From the NCBI GenBank assembly GCA_024693285.1, contig JAILLE010000048.1, positions 1 to 32,966 of the forward strand: a stretch of DNA of 32,966 bases. Direction: 5' to 3'. A model generated the notes under the pieces. That model was not told the origin of the DNA and did not search any database. It was given only the letters and a program-made list of their open reading frames with translations. The position numbers and the translations under genes are program-made. This document shows, one piece after another, positions 1 to 8,298 of the stretch. The first letter of the stretch is position 1; the number at the start of each line of letters is the position of its first letter. The stretch comes from Bacteroidales bacterium (GTDB lineage: Bacteria; Bacteroidota; Bacteroidia; Bacteroidales; UBA932).

Positions 1-768
1 AAGATATTCCTTTCCGTTCTGTTCTGCATGGTTTGCGGAATGACGGCGTTCTCACAAGGGTTTCAGTTGCCGGAAGGAGCGAAAGATCCTGGCGAGATTC
101 AAATTTTGTGCATCGGCAACTCGTTCACTTATGTCCATGATTCTGACATGATGCTCCGGGAAATCGCACGGAGCCAGGGACTTGACGTCCGTATCGGGAA
201 GTTCCTCGCTGGCGGCTACACGTTCGGCCGTCATCTGGAAAATGAGGAATCCCGCGCGGCAGTTGATTTCGGGGGCTATGATTTCGCCTTTTTGCAGGAC
301 CAGAGCGCCAATCCTGCGAGATATTCCAGGGATAAGGACAAGAAGGTGCTGGAGGATCTCAAAACGCTGAAGAAGAATGTTCTGGCTCATTCTCCTGGAT
401 GTGAGGTGATCCTTGAGAGGACCTGGACTTACAGCGGTCACGAGGCTGGTGGCTTCGGGACTCCGGAAAGTCTTGATTATCACCTTGGTAGGGGTGCGGC
501 GAAGATGGCCCGGAAAGCTCGGACCGGCCTTTCGCCGATAGGTGACGCGTTTAATCTTGCCATGGAGATATGGCCGGAAGGAAAACTACTGGGTCCCGAC
601 AATCATCATCAGTCCCTGGAAGGAGCTTATCTTAAGGCTTGTGTCAATTACTTGCTGATCGCCGGAAAACCTTTCTCCGGCTCTCCGGCCTGCTGTGGAG
701 TAGATCCTGAAGTCGCCTCTTTCCTCCGCGCCGTCGCTCAGGCGACTGTTTTCGGCAATATCAAGTAG
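1..768 (+). CDS. Secreted SGNH/GDSL-like hydrolase, DUF4886 family (5' truncated)
   Basis: The reading frame is open from the first base of the window, so the start codon lies just outside it. The first visible residues (KIFLSVLFCMVCGMTAFSQG) are the hydrophobic core and cleavage region of a signal peptide, so the ATG at 28 is internal. The mature part begins with ILCIGNSFTY, the block I GNS motif of SGNH hydrolases as seen in DUF4886. Near the C-terminus, PDNHHQS followed by G-AYLKA fits block V, which holds the catalytic Asp and His. The family is expected to act as an esterase or deacetylase on carbohydrates in the periplasm, but the substrate cannot be read from the sequence. The gene ends 64 nt before yicC, which has its own promoter element, so it probably belongs to an upstream unit. 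Confidence 0.8.
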   Translation, partial: KIFLSVLFCMVCGMTAFSQGFQLPEGAKDPGEIQILCIGNSFTYVHDSDMMLREIARSQGLDVRIGKFLAGGYTFGRHLENEESRAAVDFGGYDFAFLQDQSANPARYSRDKDKKVLEDLKTLKKNVLAHSPGCEVILERTWTYSGHEAGGFGTPESLDYHLGRGAAKMARKARTGLSPIGDAFNLAMEIWPEGKLLGPDNHHQSLEGAYLKACVNYLLIAGKPFSGSPACCGVDPEVASFLRAVAQATVFGNIK

Positions 769-803
769 CTCCGTTTTTTCTCGGGATATCCGTATTAATT
801 CGC

Positions 804-811
804 TATTTTTG
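804..811 (+). promoter_or_regulatory. Bacteroidota -7 promoter element upstream of yicC
   Basis: TATTTTTG matches the Bacteroidota -7 consensus TAnnTTTG and lies 21 nt before the ATG at 833. A T-run at 774-779 may act as a poor -33 element, but the spacing is long. The call rests mainly on the -7 match and its place in a 64-nt intergenic gap. Confidence 0.5.
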
Positions 812-832
812 TATGATATCAAAGATACGGAC

Positions 833-1732
833 ATGATTAAGTCAATGACAGGTTACGGCAAGGCCGAGGCCGTCCTGGAGACAGGAAAACTCACCATCGA
901 GATAAAGACCCTCAACGGAAAGAATTCCGATGCCAATATAAAGACACAACTCCTTCCGAAAGATAAGGAACTGCTTGTGCGTCAGAAACTTGCCGAGTCG
1001 CTTGTGAGAGGGACCATTGATTTCTTCCTGACTTGGGAGCCGGGAGCCGGAGCGGCGAAGAAGATCAACGGGGAGATGCTCAAAGAGTATTTCGGGCAGA
1101 TCAAGGAACTCAGGAACCAGCTCACAAGCTACAGGGCAATCAATTTCGCTGACCAGGCCAGGATGGATAATGAGCTCATCACAGTTATCACCCGGTTCCC
1201 GGATGTGATGGACACCTCCCGTCAGGATGTGGTCACAGACGAGAACTGGCCGCTGGTCGAAAAAGCCTTGGATGAGGCCCTTGACGCCGTCAACGAGTAC
1301 AGGGCGAAAGAAGGTGAGGCCCTTTACGCTGATGTCACTTCCAGGGTTAAAGGCATTATGGAGTTAGAAGACCAGGTAGAGGCTTTGGAGGGTGAAAGGC
1401 TGGAATCTGTCCGTGGGAGATTGATCAAAAACCTGTCAGATCTGGAGCAGAAGGTCGATCCGGCCAGGTTCGAGCAAGAGATGATTTTTTATCTCGAGAA
1501 GTTGGATATCAATGAGGAAAAGGTCCGTTTGCGCCAGCATTGCAAATATTTCCTGGACACTATAGACGGAGAGCCGTATCCAGGGAAAAAACTTGGCTTC
1601 ATTATCCAGGAGATGGGCCGTGAGATCAACACGACCGGCTCGAAGGCCAACCATGCCGGTATACAGAAGATAGTCGTCCAGATGAAGGACGAACTGGAGA
1701 AGATCCGTGAGCAATCAATGAATATACTCTAG
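833..1732 (+). CDS. yicC: YicC/YloC family endoribonuclease
   Basis: The protein has 299 residues and starts with MIKSMTGYGKAE, the nearly invariant YicC N-terminus. This is why the ATG at 833 is chosen over an in-frame TTG at 809, which falls on the promoter element. The C-terminal half carries the DUF1732 signature, ending with KLGFIIQEMGREINTTGSKAN and a helical tail. Members of this family are cytoplasmic endoribonucleases that influence small-RNA and mRNA turnover in E. coli and B. subtilis. The length is normal for the family and no key segment is missing. The stop codon is 4 nt before rmuC, so the two are probably co-transcribed. Confidence 0.93.
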   Translation: MIKSMTGYGKAEAVLETGKLTIEIKTLNGKNSDANIKTQLLPKDKELLVRQKLAESLVRGTIDFFLTWEPGAGAAKKINGEMLKEYFGQIKELRNQLTSYRAINFADQARMDNELITVITRFPDVMDTSRQDVVTDENWPLVEKALDEALDAVNEYRAKEGEALYADVTSRVKGIMELEDQVEALEGERLESVRGRLIKNLSDLEQKVDPARFEQEMIFYLEKLDINEEKVRLRQHCKYFLDTIDGEPYPGKKLGFIIQEMGREINTTGSKANHAGIQKIVVQMKDELEKIREQSMNIL

Positions 1733-1736
1733 TTCA

Positions 1737-3176
1737 ATGAATAACGATACTGTCATATTTATAATCTTGGCTATTGTGGCTTTCCTTGCCATTGTGGGGA
1801 TGATTGTGGTTATTGTCCGTGGTTCCAAGGAAAGAGAAAAACTGGTCAGGAAATACGAGGATGCTGAGGATGTCCTCCAGGAGCGTATTACCAAACTCAC
1901 TAGTGAGAAAGCCGCTGTGGAAAGCCTTTTGTCTGCTAGAGATGAAATGGAGACTCGTCTTAAGGCAGAGCGCGAGAAAGCGGACAAGGCTCTGGAAGAT
2001 GCTCAGGAAAAGGCACTTAAGATGCAGGCTGAGCGGCATGAGAAGGATCTCGAAAGCATGAAAGATGCTTTCAAGGCCCTGTCCGCGGAAAACAGCGCTG
2101 TTTTCAAGAGTCAGAGCGCCGAATCAATATCTGAACTGCTGAAACCGATAAAGGAGAAGTTTGAGGCATTCGACAAGACCGTGCGTGAGTCGCAGACAGA
2201 AAGCGCCAAGCAGAGCGCGGTCCTGAAGGCGAACATAGAGGATGTTCTAAAGCACTCACAGGCAGTCGGAGATGAGGCCAGAAATCTTGCCGACGCCTTG
2301 ACCGGATACTCCAAGGTGCAAGGTAATTTCGGAGAGATGCTCCTTACCGATGTGCTTAAGAACGCGGGACTTGTCGAGGGGGTGCATTTCTTCTCCCAAG
2401 GGGTTATCACTGGTGATGGGGGCCATGAGATAAAGAGCGAGGAGGGAAAGGGACTTATCCCCGATATTATGGTCTATTATCCTGATGACACGACTGTCAT
2501 AATTGATTCCAAGGTGAGTCTCAACGCCTATAAGAAATATATGGTTAATGAGACCTATGAGGGACGTAAGGAGGCGGCAAAAGCACACGTTGAGAGTGTC
2601 CGTAAACATGTGGATGAGCTGAAGAATAAGGATTACGCCTCGTATATCCCGGTTGGGCGGAGGAAAGTCAGCTACAATATTATGTTCATCCCTATTGAGG
2701 GCGCTTTCCGTTTGATGTTGGAGGAAGACCCGATGCTATGGCAGGTGGCAAAGGATAATAATGTGCTGATTGTCAGCCAGATGACCCTGATTATAGTCCT
2801 TAATATGATCCAAATGGCTTGGAAGCAGGCAGATCAGGAGAAAAACATTGCGGAGGTTTTCAAGACCGGTGAGGAACTGATGAGCCAGATTAGGGGCTGG
2901 TTGAGCGCATACGAGAAGATTGGAGTCGCGCTTACTGACGCCCAGACTGCCTTCAATGATGCTTCAGGCAAATTATCCGAGTCCAATCAGAGTGTCTTAA
3001 AGAAGATTCAAAAGCTTGAGAAACTTGGTCTATCTCCGCGAAAGTCCCGAGGAAAGATCAAGACTGGCTCAAGGATCTCCAAACCTGAATCCGTGATTCC
3101 CGCTTCCTTGTATCCAGAGGGTGAACTTGAAGAAACTGAGATAACGAACGATATTATTCCGGATGATGAGAACTGA
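1737..3176 (+). CDS. rmuC: DNA recombination protein RmuC
   Basis: The 479-residue protein has one N-terminal transmembrane helix (about residues 5-28), then a long charged coiled coil (about 30-190), then the RmuC domain. That domain contains GNFGEMLLTDVLKNAGL, a DIMVYYPDDTTVIIDSKVSL segment typical of its PD-(D/E)XK nuclease-like fold, and a conserved YNIMFIPIEGAFRL stretch. RmuC limits inversion rearrangements in E. coli, and its coiled coil is compared to those of SMC proteins. The charged C-terminal tail looks unstructured. The 3' end overlaps the next gene by 14 bp, which suggests translational coupling, although no shared function is evident. Confidence 0.93.
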   Translation: MNNDTVIFIILAIVAFLAIVGMIVVIVRGSKEREKLVRKYEDAEDVLQERITKLTSEKAAVESLLSARDEMETRLKAEREKADKALEDAQEKALKMQAERHEKDLESMKDAFKALSAENSAVFKSQSAESISELLKPIKEKFEAFDKTVRESQTESAKQSAVLKANIEDVLKHSQAVGDEARNLADALTGYSKVQGNFGEMLLTDVLKNAGLVEGVHFFSQGVITGDGGHEIKSEEGKGLIPDIMVYYPDDTTVIIDSKVSLNAYKKYMVNETYEGRKEAAKAHVESVRKHVDELKNKDYASYIPVGRRKVSYNIMFIPIEGAFRLMLEEDPMLWQVAKDNNVLIVSQMTLIIVLNMIQMAWKQADQEKNIAEVFKTGEELMSQIRGWLSAYEKIGVALTDAQTAFNDASGKLSESNQSVLKKIQKLEKLGLSPRKSRGKIKTGSRISKPESVIPASLYPEGELEETEITNDIIPDDEN

Positions 3177-4347
3177 TGTGGATTTTGCCGAGATGGCGGC
3201 CCGCTACAGGGCGGAACTACTTGATAATGTGTTGCCTTTCTGGCTTGAGAAGTCACAAGACAAGGAATATGGCGGATACTTTACCTGCCTTGACCGTGAC
3301 GGGTCCGTTTTCGACACGGACAAGTTCGTCTGGCTTCAAGGAAGGGAAGTCTGGACGTTTTCCATGCTTTACAACTCATTCAGGAAAGATCCTGCTTGGC
3401 TGGAGTGTGCCACCCAAGGAGCTGAGTTCCTTCTAAAACACGGTTATACGGGAGATTACGACTTCTATTTCTCTCTGACCCGAGAGGGGAAGCCTCTGAT
3501 TCACCCATACAATATATTCTCGAACACTTTCGCCTGCATGGCTTTCGCCCAACTCGCTAAAGCTACTGGCAACGATCATTATGCCACAGTTGCCCGTGAG
3601 ACTTTCCGCAGGATTCTTGAGCGTCGTTCCAATCCTAAGGGACCGTGGCTGAAAGCTGTTCCGGGGACCCGTCCGATGAAAGATTTCGCCCTGCCGATGA
3701 TAATCTGCAATATGGCCCTGGAAGTCGAGGAGATCATCAATGACCCCGCTTTGATGGAGAAGACTATCGAGGATTGCCTCCATGAAGTTCTGGACGTTTT
3801 CTACCAGCCGGATCTCGGTGTGATGGTGGAGAACGTGTCTTCTGTAGACGGCGGTCTTGTGGACTGTTTTGAGGGGCGTAGGATTAATCCCGGTCACGAT
3901 CTTGAGGCTCTTTGGTTCATCATGAACCTTGGGTTGAGGAAGAACGATAAGGACTTGATAAAGAAGGCGGTCGAGATTTCCCTCAGGGTGATTGATTATG
4001 GTTGGGACAAGGAATATGGTGGGATATTCTATTTCATGGATCGGAGAGGTTGTCCGCCACAGGAGCTTGAGTGGGACCAGAAACTATGGTGGGTCCACAT
4101 CGAGGCCGCTATCGCAATGATAAAAGGTTATCAGTTGACTGGCGAGAAGAAATGTCTCGAATGGTTCCTCAAATTGGATGATTATCTATGGAACCATTTC
4201 AAGGACAATGAGTTCCCTGAGTGGTACGGTTACCTGAACCGCCGTGGAGAAGTGCTGCTTCCTCTGAAGGGAGGCAAGTGGAAGGGTTGCTTCCACGTCC
4301 CCAGAGGCCTTTATCAGATTGGTAATATACTTGAGTCTTTGCGATGA
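3163..4347 (+). CDS. N-acylglucosamine 2-epimerase (AGE/RnBP) family sugar epimerase
   Basis: The 394-residue protein has the (alpha/alpha)6-barrel layout of the AGE / cellobiose 2-epimerase superfamily. Diagnostic segments are FVWLQGREVWTFS near residue 60, HPYNIFSNTFACMAFAQLAKA, INPGHDLEALWF (H245), LWWVHIEAAIA (H312) and KGGKWKGCFHVPRGL (H378). The histidines match the positions used for proton transfer in the family. No signal peptide is present, so it acts in the cytoplasm. It could epimerise GlcNAc to ManNAc or a disaccharide such as cellobiose, and sequence reading does not settle which. Two adjacent ATGs (3163 and 3166) both lie inside the end of rmuC. Its stop overlaps the start of the next gene as ATGA, suggesting a functional pair with that lipoprotein. 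Confidence 0.9.
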   Translation: MMRTDVDFAEMAARYRAELLDNVLPFWLEKSQDKEYGGYFTCLDRDGSVFDTDKFVWLQGREVWTFSMLYNSFRKDPAWLECATQGAEFLLKHGYTGDYDFYFSLTREGKPLIHPYNIFSNTFACMAFAQLAKATGNDHYATVARETFRRILERRSNPKGPWLKAVPGTRPMKDFALPMIICNMALEVEEIINDPALMEKTIEDCLHEVLDVFYQPDLGVMVENVSSVDGGLVDCFEGRRINPGHDLEALWFIMNLGLRKNDKDLIKKAVEISLRVIDYGWDKEYGGIFYFMDRRGCPPQELEWDQKLWWVHIEAAIAMIKGYQLTGEKKCLEWFLKLDDYLWNHFKDNEFPEWYGYLNRRGEVLLPLKGGKWKGCFHVPRGLYQIGNILESLR

Positions 4348-5987
4348 CTTTTTTCAAGAATATAGGCGCTGTCATTGCGTCTTTGTCCATCATTGTATCT
4401 TGCCAGTCCCGGCAAGAGGACGAATATCTCATCCCATATTCCCCGGTAGCTCCTGATCTGCAGGAACTTCTGGATTCCCATGTGTGGGATGTGCTGACTC
4501 CGGTTAAGGTTTTCCACGCTCCTTGGAACGGACTCGATGATGAGACCGAGTTCCGATGCATGGTAACGGACAGCCTGTTTATCTTCCGCTTTGATGTGGA
4601 GGATTCCACGTTGACTTTGAATGGCGATTTCCAGAACGAGAAAGATGTTGAACCCGAGGACAGGGCTGAGATTTTCTTCTCTCACCCGGGAGAACTGGAC
4701 ACCTACATCGGTGCCGAGATGGATCCTGCCGGGAGAGTCCTGGATTATAAATGCACATTTTACCGGGAATTCGATTATGACTGGAATTTCAGCACTTTGA
4801 CATATTGCCATGAGATACTTCCGGACGGCTATTCAATCGCCGGGAGCGTGTCTTTGGAGGAATTGTCGGAGTTTGGAGTCGATTTCGATGGAGGTTTCCT
4901 TATGGGCGTGTTCAGGGCTGATTTCCGCCCGGATGGGAAAGTGAATTGGTATTCGTTGAAACTAACTGATGACAAGAAGGCTGATTTTCACCAACCAAAC
5001 GTGTTCTTTAATGCACGAGCTGATAAGTCATCCTTTTTTCAGATGAAGGGCGTCGTGCTGTCGGTGGAGGATCTTGAGACGGTGGACTGGCCGAAAATAG
5101 CCAAGGAGAATGGGATAAACACTATCGGCACCCACATCAGCCCATCGCAGGTCCTTGAGTTCATGCGTTCTGAGAAAGGGAAGACCTTCCTGGACGAATG
5201 CGCTGCCTATGGCATCGATGTCGAGCATCAGCTTCATGCGATGGGGGAGTTGCTACCGAGATCCTTGTTTGAGGAGGACTCGACCATGTTCAGGATGGAT
5301 AAGTCCGGGCGCCGTGTCACTGATTTCAATTGTTGCGCCCATTCGGAGAAGGCGCTTGGCCTGATCGCCTCAAACGCGGCCGCGCTTGCGAAGGAGCTTC
5401 CGGCAACTAACCATCGGTACTATTTATGGCTGGACGATAACTCTGAGCCGTGTTTCTGCCCGTCCTGCAGTGAGTATTCAGCTAGCGATCAGGCGCTAAT
5501 TATTGAGAATAAAATGATAGAGGCCATCAGGACAGTGGACCCGGAGGCGTCTTTGGCCCATCTGGCATACCAGCAAACTATGATCCCCCCAGAGAAAGTG
5601 AAGCCTTCAGAAGGAATAATCCTGGAGTTCGCTCCTATTGAGCGGCAGTGGGACCGTCCGCTTTCTGATCTGGATGCTCCTGGCCGGAAAGGCAGGATGT
5701 CCCATAGGGAAGTCATTGAGCTGTTGGAGGCTAATCTGAAAGTCTTTCCGTCGGAAACCGCCGTTGCTCTGGAATATTGGCTGGACGTTTCCCTGGCGAG
5801 TGGCTGGAAGAAACCTGCCGTGCGGCTTCCATGGCATCCCGAGGTGTTCAAGTCAGACCTTGAGACTTACAAGAGTTATGGAATAAGGAATATTACCTCA
5901 TTCGCCGTCTACATGGACTCCACGTATTTCGATTCCTATCCTGAGAGGGGGGACCTCAATGATTATGGAATTTTCTTATATTTGTAA
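4344..5987 (+). CDS. Lipoprotein with CBM9-like N-terminus and DUF4838-like glycosidase domain
   Basis: The 547-residue protein has a lipoprotein signal ending SIIVSC (lipidated C20). It is followed by acidic residues at +5 to +7 (EDE), which may favour surface export in Bacteroidota. Residues of about 50-225 resemble a CBM9-like beta-sandwich. The motif DRAEIFFSHPG and a Tyr/Trp-rich stretch are typical of these 'carbohydrate-binding family 9-like' domains. Residues of about 240-547 resemble the DUF4838/GH20-like TIM barrel, with LWLDDNSEPCFCPSCSEY carrying the Cys cluster of that family. The role is inferred: binding and cleaving a glycan at the cell surface. Its ATG overlaps the epimerase stop, so the sugar released may feed that enzyme. 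The last codons also form a promoter element for the next operon. Confidence 0.72.
   Translation: MTFFKNIGAVIASLSIIVSCQSRQEDEYLIPYSPVAPDLQELLDSHVWDVLTPVKVFHAPWNGLDDETEFRCMVTDSLFIFRFDVEDSTLTLNGDFQNEKDVEPEDRAEIFFSHPGELDTYIGAEMDPAGRVLDYKCTFYREFDYDWNFSTLTYCHEILPDGYSIAGSVSLEELSEFGVDFDGGFLMGVFRADFRPDGKVNWYSLKLTDDKKADFHQPNVFFNARADKSSFFQMKGVVLSVEDLETVDWPKIAKENGINTIGTHISPSQVLEFMRSEKGKTFLDECAAYGIDVEHQLHAMGELLPRSLFEEDSTMFRMDKSGRRVTDFNCCAHSEKALGLIASNAAALAKELPATNHRYYLWLDDNSEPCFCPSCSEYSASDQALIIENKMIEAIRTVDPEASLAHLAYQQTMIPPEKVKPSEGIILEFAPIERQWDRPLSDLDAPGRKGRMSHREVIELLEANLKVFPSETAVALEYWLDVSLASGWKKPAVRLPWHPEVFKSDLETYKSYGIRNITSFAVYMDSTYFDSYPERGDLNDYGIFLYL
5977..5984 (+). promoter_or_regulatory. -7 element for the HAMP/trkH/helicase operon, inside the preceding CDS
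   Basis: TATATTTG is a perfect TAnnTTTG match. It is made from the last codons of the DUF4838-like gene, directly before its TAA stop, and lies 24 nt before the ATG at 6008. No convincing -33 element was found at the usual distance. Confidence 0.55.
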
Positions 5988-6007
5988 ATTGAATATTATC
6001 GCTTTGA

Positions 6008-6847
6008 ATGTTCAAGAAGATCGTAAATAGAGTCAAGGAGACCAAGTTGTCGATGAGGACAAAGCTGACGTTGAGCCTTTGCGCCATCGCCATTGCCTTG
6101 TTGACTTCCAGTTTCATATCCATCATGGAGTATTCCAGGATGAGTGACTATGTGTCCAGCCTGATTGCGGCCAACATCAAGAATATCGGTGTCGCTCAGA
6201 AACTGACGGAGGTCTCCAGCCAGTACAACCTTGACATTCTGGCGGTCATCGGTGATGAGGAGGTGAGTGATATTCCGGATTTCCGGCAACAGGAATTCGT
6301 GAATTATTGTGATTCGCTGAGAGCCTCGACGGCCTCAAACCTGATCTCCCCATTGACTGACTCTGTGATGTACGCTTATTCAGCCTACATGCTGACTTCC
6401 TTGGAGCTAAGCGATGTCCTCAAGTCCGACTTTATTGACACCAGAACCTGGTACTTTGAGCGTCTCCAGCCTCAGTACCAGAGACTTAACGGCTATATCG
6501 ACAGTCTGAGCGACGCTGTGTACCTTGAGCTCAAGAAGAATTCCGAGACTTTCCAGAGGGGTTTCTACAGGAGCATTATTCCTGGCGCTGTCGCCGTCGC
6601 GGTCGGGCTGCTCCTCGTCTTGATGCTGCTGTTCTTCCTGCTCGTGTATTATGTCAACCCTATCTACAAGATGCTTGACGGTTTGAGCAATTACCGGTCT
6701 TTCAACAAGAAATATTCTTACACATTTGATGGGGACGACCAGCTTTCCGAATTGAACGACGGCATCACTGAACTCGCTGGGGAAAACCAGCAATTGCGCA
6801 AGAGAGTATCTGACCTCAGGAACAGGATCAATAACACCGGAGTATGA
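6008..6847 (+). CDS. Two-TM sensor-like protein with HAMP-like segment and no output domain
   Basis: The 279-residue protein has a short basic cytoplasmic start, TM1 at about 20-40, a largely helical extracytoplasmic region (about 41-188), TM2 at about 189-215, then YVNPIYKMLDGLSNY, which resembles the start of a HAMP linker. A short coiled coil (about 250-275) ends the protein. The layout is that of a chemoreceptor or histidine-kinase sensor module, resembling 4-helix-bundle domains. However, no kinase, cyclase or methyl-accepting domain follows. The stop overlaps the trkH start as ATGA, so it is probably translated together with TrkH. A role as a regulatory partner of the transporter is inference. 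A degraded sensor kinase is possible, but the reading frame is clean. Confidence 0.6.
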   Translation: MFKKIVNRVKETKLSMRTKLTLSLCAIAIALLTSSFISIMEYSRMSDYVSSLIAANIKNIGVAQKLTEVSSQYNLDILAVIGDEEVSDIPDFRQQEFVNYCDSLRASTASNLISPLTDSVMYAYSAYMLTSLELSDVLKSDFIDTRTWYFERLQPQYQRLNGYIDSLSDAVYLELKKNSETFQRGFYRSIIPGAVAVAVGLLLVLMLLFFLLVYYVNPIYKMLDGLSNYRSFNKKYSYTFDGDDQLSELNDGITELAGENQQLRKRVSDLRNRINNTGV

Positions 6848-8298
6848 ATGTGAAGGTGATATCGAGGTATGTGGGCGTGGCGCTGCTGGTCAGCGCCCTG
6901 TTCATGTTCTTCTCCATACTGGTCTCGGTGGCGAATGGCAACGATAGTGCTCTCGCCGCCCTGCTGATCAGTTTCACCATCACTTTCACAGTCGGAATAT
7001 TCCCTTTCATATTCGTCAGGAGAGCCCCTGAGATCAGCCTCAGGGAAGGATATCTCATTATTTTCCTGTCCTGGCTCCTTTCCTTTATTTTCGGCATGCT
7101 ACCATACGCCCTTTGGGGCGGGCCGTTCACTGTCGTGAACGCATGGTTCGAGAGTGTGTCCGGATTCACTACCACAGGCGCGTCCATCCTTGATGACATC
7201 GAGGCTTTGCCCAAGAGCCTTCTTTTCTGGCGTTCCTCAACCCATTTCATCGGAGGTTTGGGAGTCGTGGTCTTCCTCCTGCTGGTCATCCCTGGTTCAT
7301 CGCAGATGAAGCTTCGTTTGACTAACTTGGAGCTTTCCTCCCTCTCCAAGAAGGAATACCGGTCCGGAATCAACAGGACTGTAAGCATATTCTCGAATGT
7401 CTATCTCGGAATGCTGGTGGCGTCCTTTATCTGCTATCTGATTGCCGGGATGAGCCCTTTCGATGCTATCAACCACGCCATGAGTGTGACAGCGACAGGT
7501 GGTTTCAGCACAAAGAACTTGTCGATAGGAGCCTTTGATTCCGTGGCTATCGACTTGATCACAATGTTCTTCATGCTTCTTTCCTCCATCCATTTCGGGA
7601 TGATCTATGTGGCGATAGTGACCAAATCGTTGAAGCCTTTCAAGAACGATGTGTTCAAGTTCTATATCTGGATCATTATCGTGACCAGCATAATCGTGGC
7701 GGTATCTCTCAAGGCCAATGGAGTCGAAGAATCGTGGGGAAGGTCCATGTTAGCCAGCTCTTTCCATGTGATTAGCTATGCCTCGACTTCCGGTTTTGGA
7801 ATATCTGACAATGGTGTCTGGCCATCTTTACCTTCCGCCCTTCTCGTGTTTGTGGGAATATGGTGCGGTATGGCTGGCTCCACCACCGGTGGTATAAAGT
7901 CCGACAGGGCCCTGTTGCTCTGCAAAGAGGTCCATTACAGGCTTAAGACTGTGCTTCATCCCGCCTCGGTCAACGAGGTGAGGATCAACAAGAGAGTTGT
8001 CAGGCAGGAGGACATTGCCCCCCACATCCTCTATATCGCCTTGTATATGATGTTGATCATCATCTCTTTGGCGATTAATCTGGCTGTTAATCCCGGCAAT
8101 TCCAACGCTATCGCGGCCACGTTTACCTCTTTAAGTAACGTCGGACCCGCTATCAGGGATCTCGGAGTGTTCGGCAATTTCGGGGCGGAGCCGGCCGGTG
8201 CAAAGCTGATGTACACAGTCGATATGTTCCTGGGCCGTGTCGAGATCTATCCTGTGCTTGCGGTCCTGATGATGATTACCGGCAAGACCGCCAAGTGA
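6844..8298 (+). CDS. trkH: Trk-type potassium transporter membrane subunit TrkH
   Basis: The 484-residue polytopic membrane protein belongs to the TrkH/KtrB superfamily. The four pore loops with their filter glycines are visible: SGFTTTGASIL, SVTATGGFST, ASTSGFGISDN and FTSLSNVGPAI. The intramembrane gating loop region contains MAGSTTGGIKSDR. It forms the ion-conducting subunit for K+ uptake in the inner membrane. TrkH normally needs the NAD/ATP-binding subunit TrkA, often encoded next to it, but no trkA is present here. Instead the upstream neighbour is the HAMP-only protein, overlapping by 4 bp. The stop codon overlaps the helicase start. Confidence 0.93.
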   Translation: MNVKVISRYVGVALLVSALFMFFSILVSVANGNDSALAALLISFTITFTVGIFPFIFVRRAPEISLREGYLIIFLSWLLSFIFGMLPYALWGGPFTVVNAWFESVSGFTTTGASILDDIEALPKSLLFWRSSTHFIGGLGVVVFLLLVIPGSSQMKLRLTNLELSSLSKKEYRSGINRTVSIFSNVYLGMLVASFICYLIAGMSPFDAINHAMSVTATGGFSTKNLSIGAFDSVAIDLITMFFMLLSSIHFGMIYVAIVTKSLKPFKNDVFKFYIWIIIVTSIIVAVSLKANGVEESWGRSMLASSFHVISYASTSGFGISDNGVWPSLPSALLVFVGIWCGMAGSTTGGIKSDRALLLCKEVHYRLKTVLHPASVNEVRINKRVVRQEDIAPHILYIALYMMLIIISLAINLAVNPGNSNAIAATFTSLSNVGPAIRDLGVFGNFGAEPAGAKLMYTVDMFLGRVEIYPVLAVLMMITGKTAK

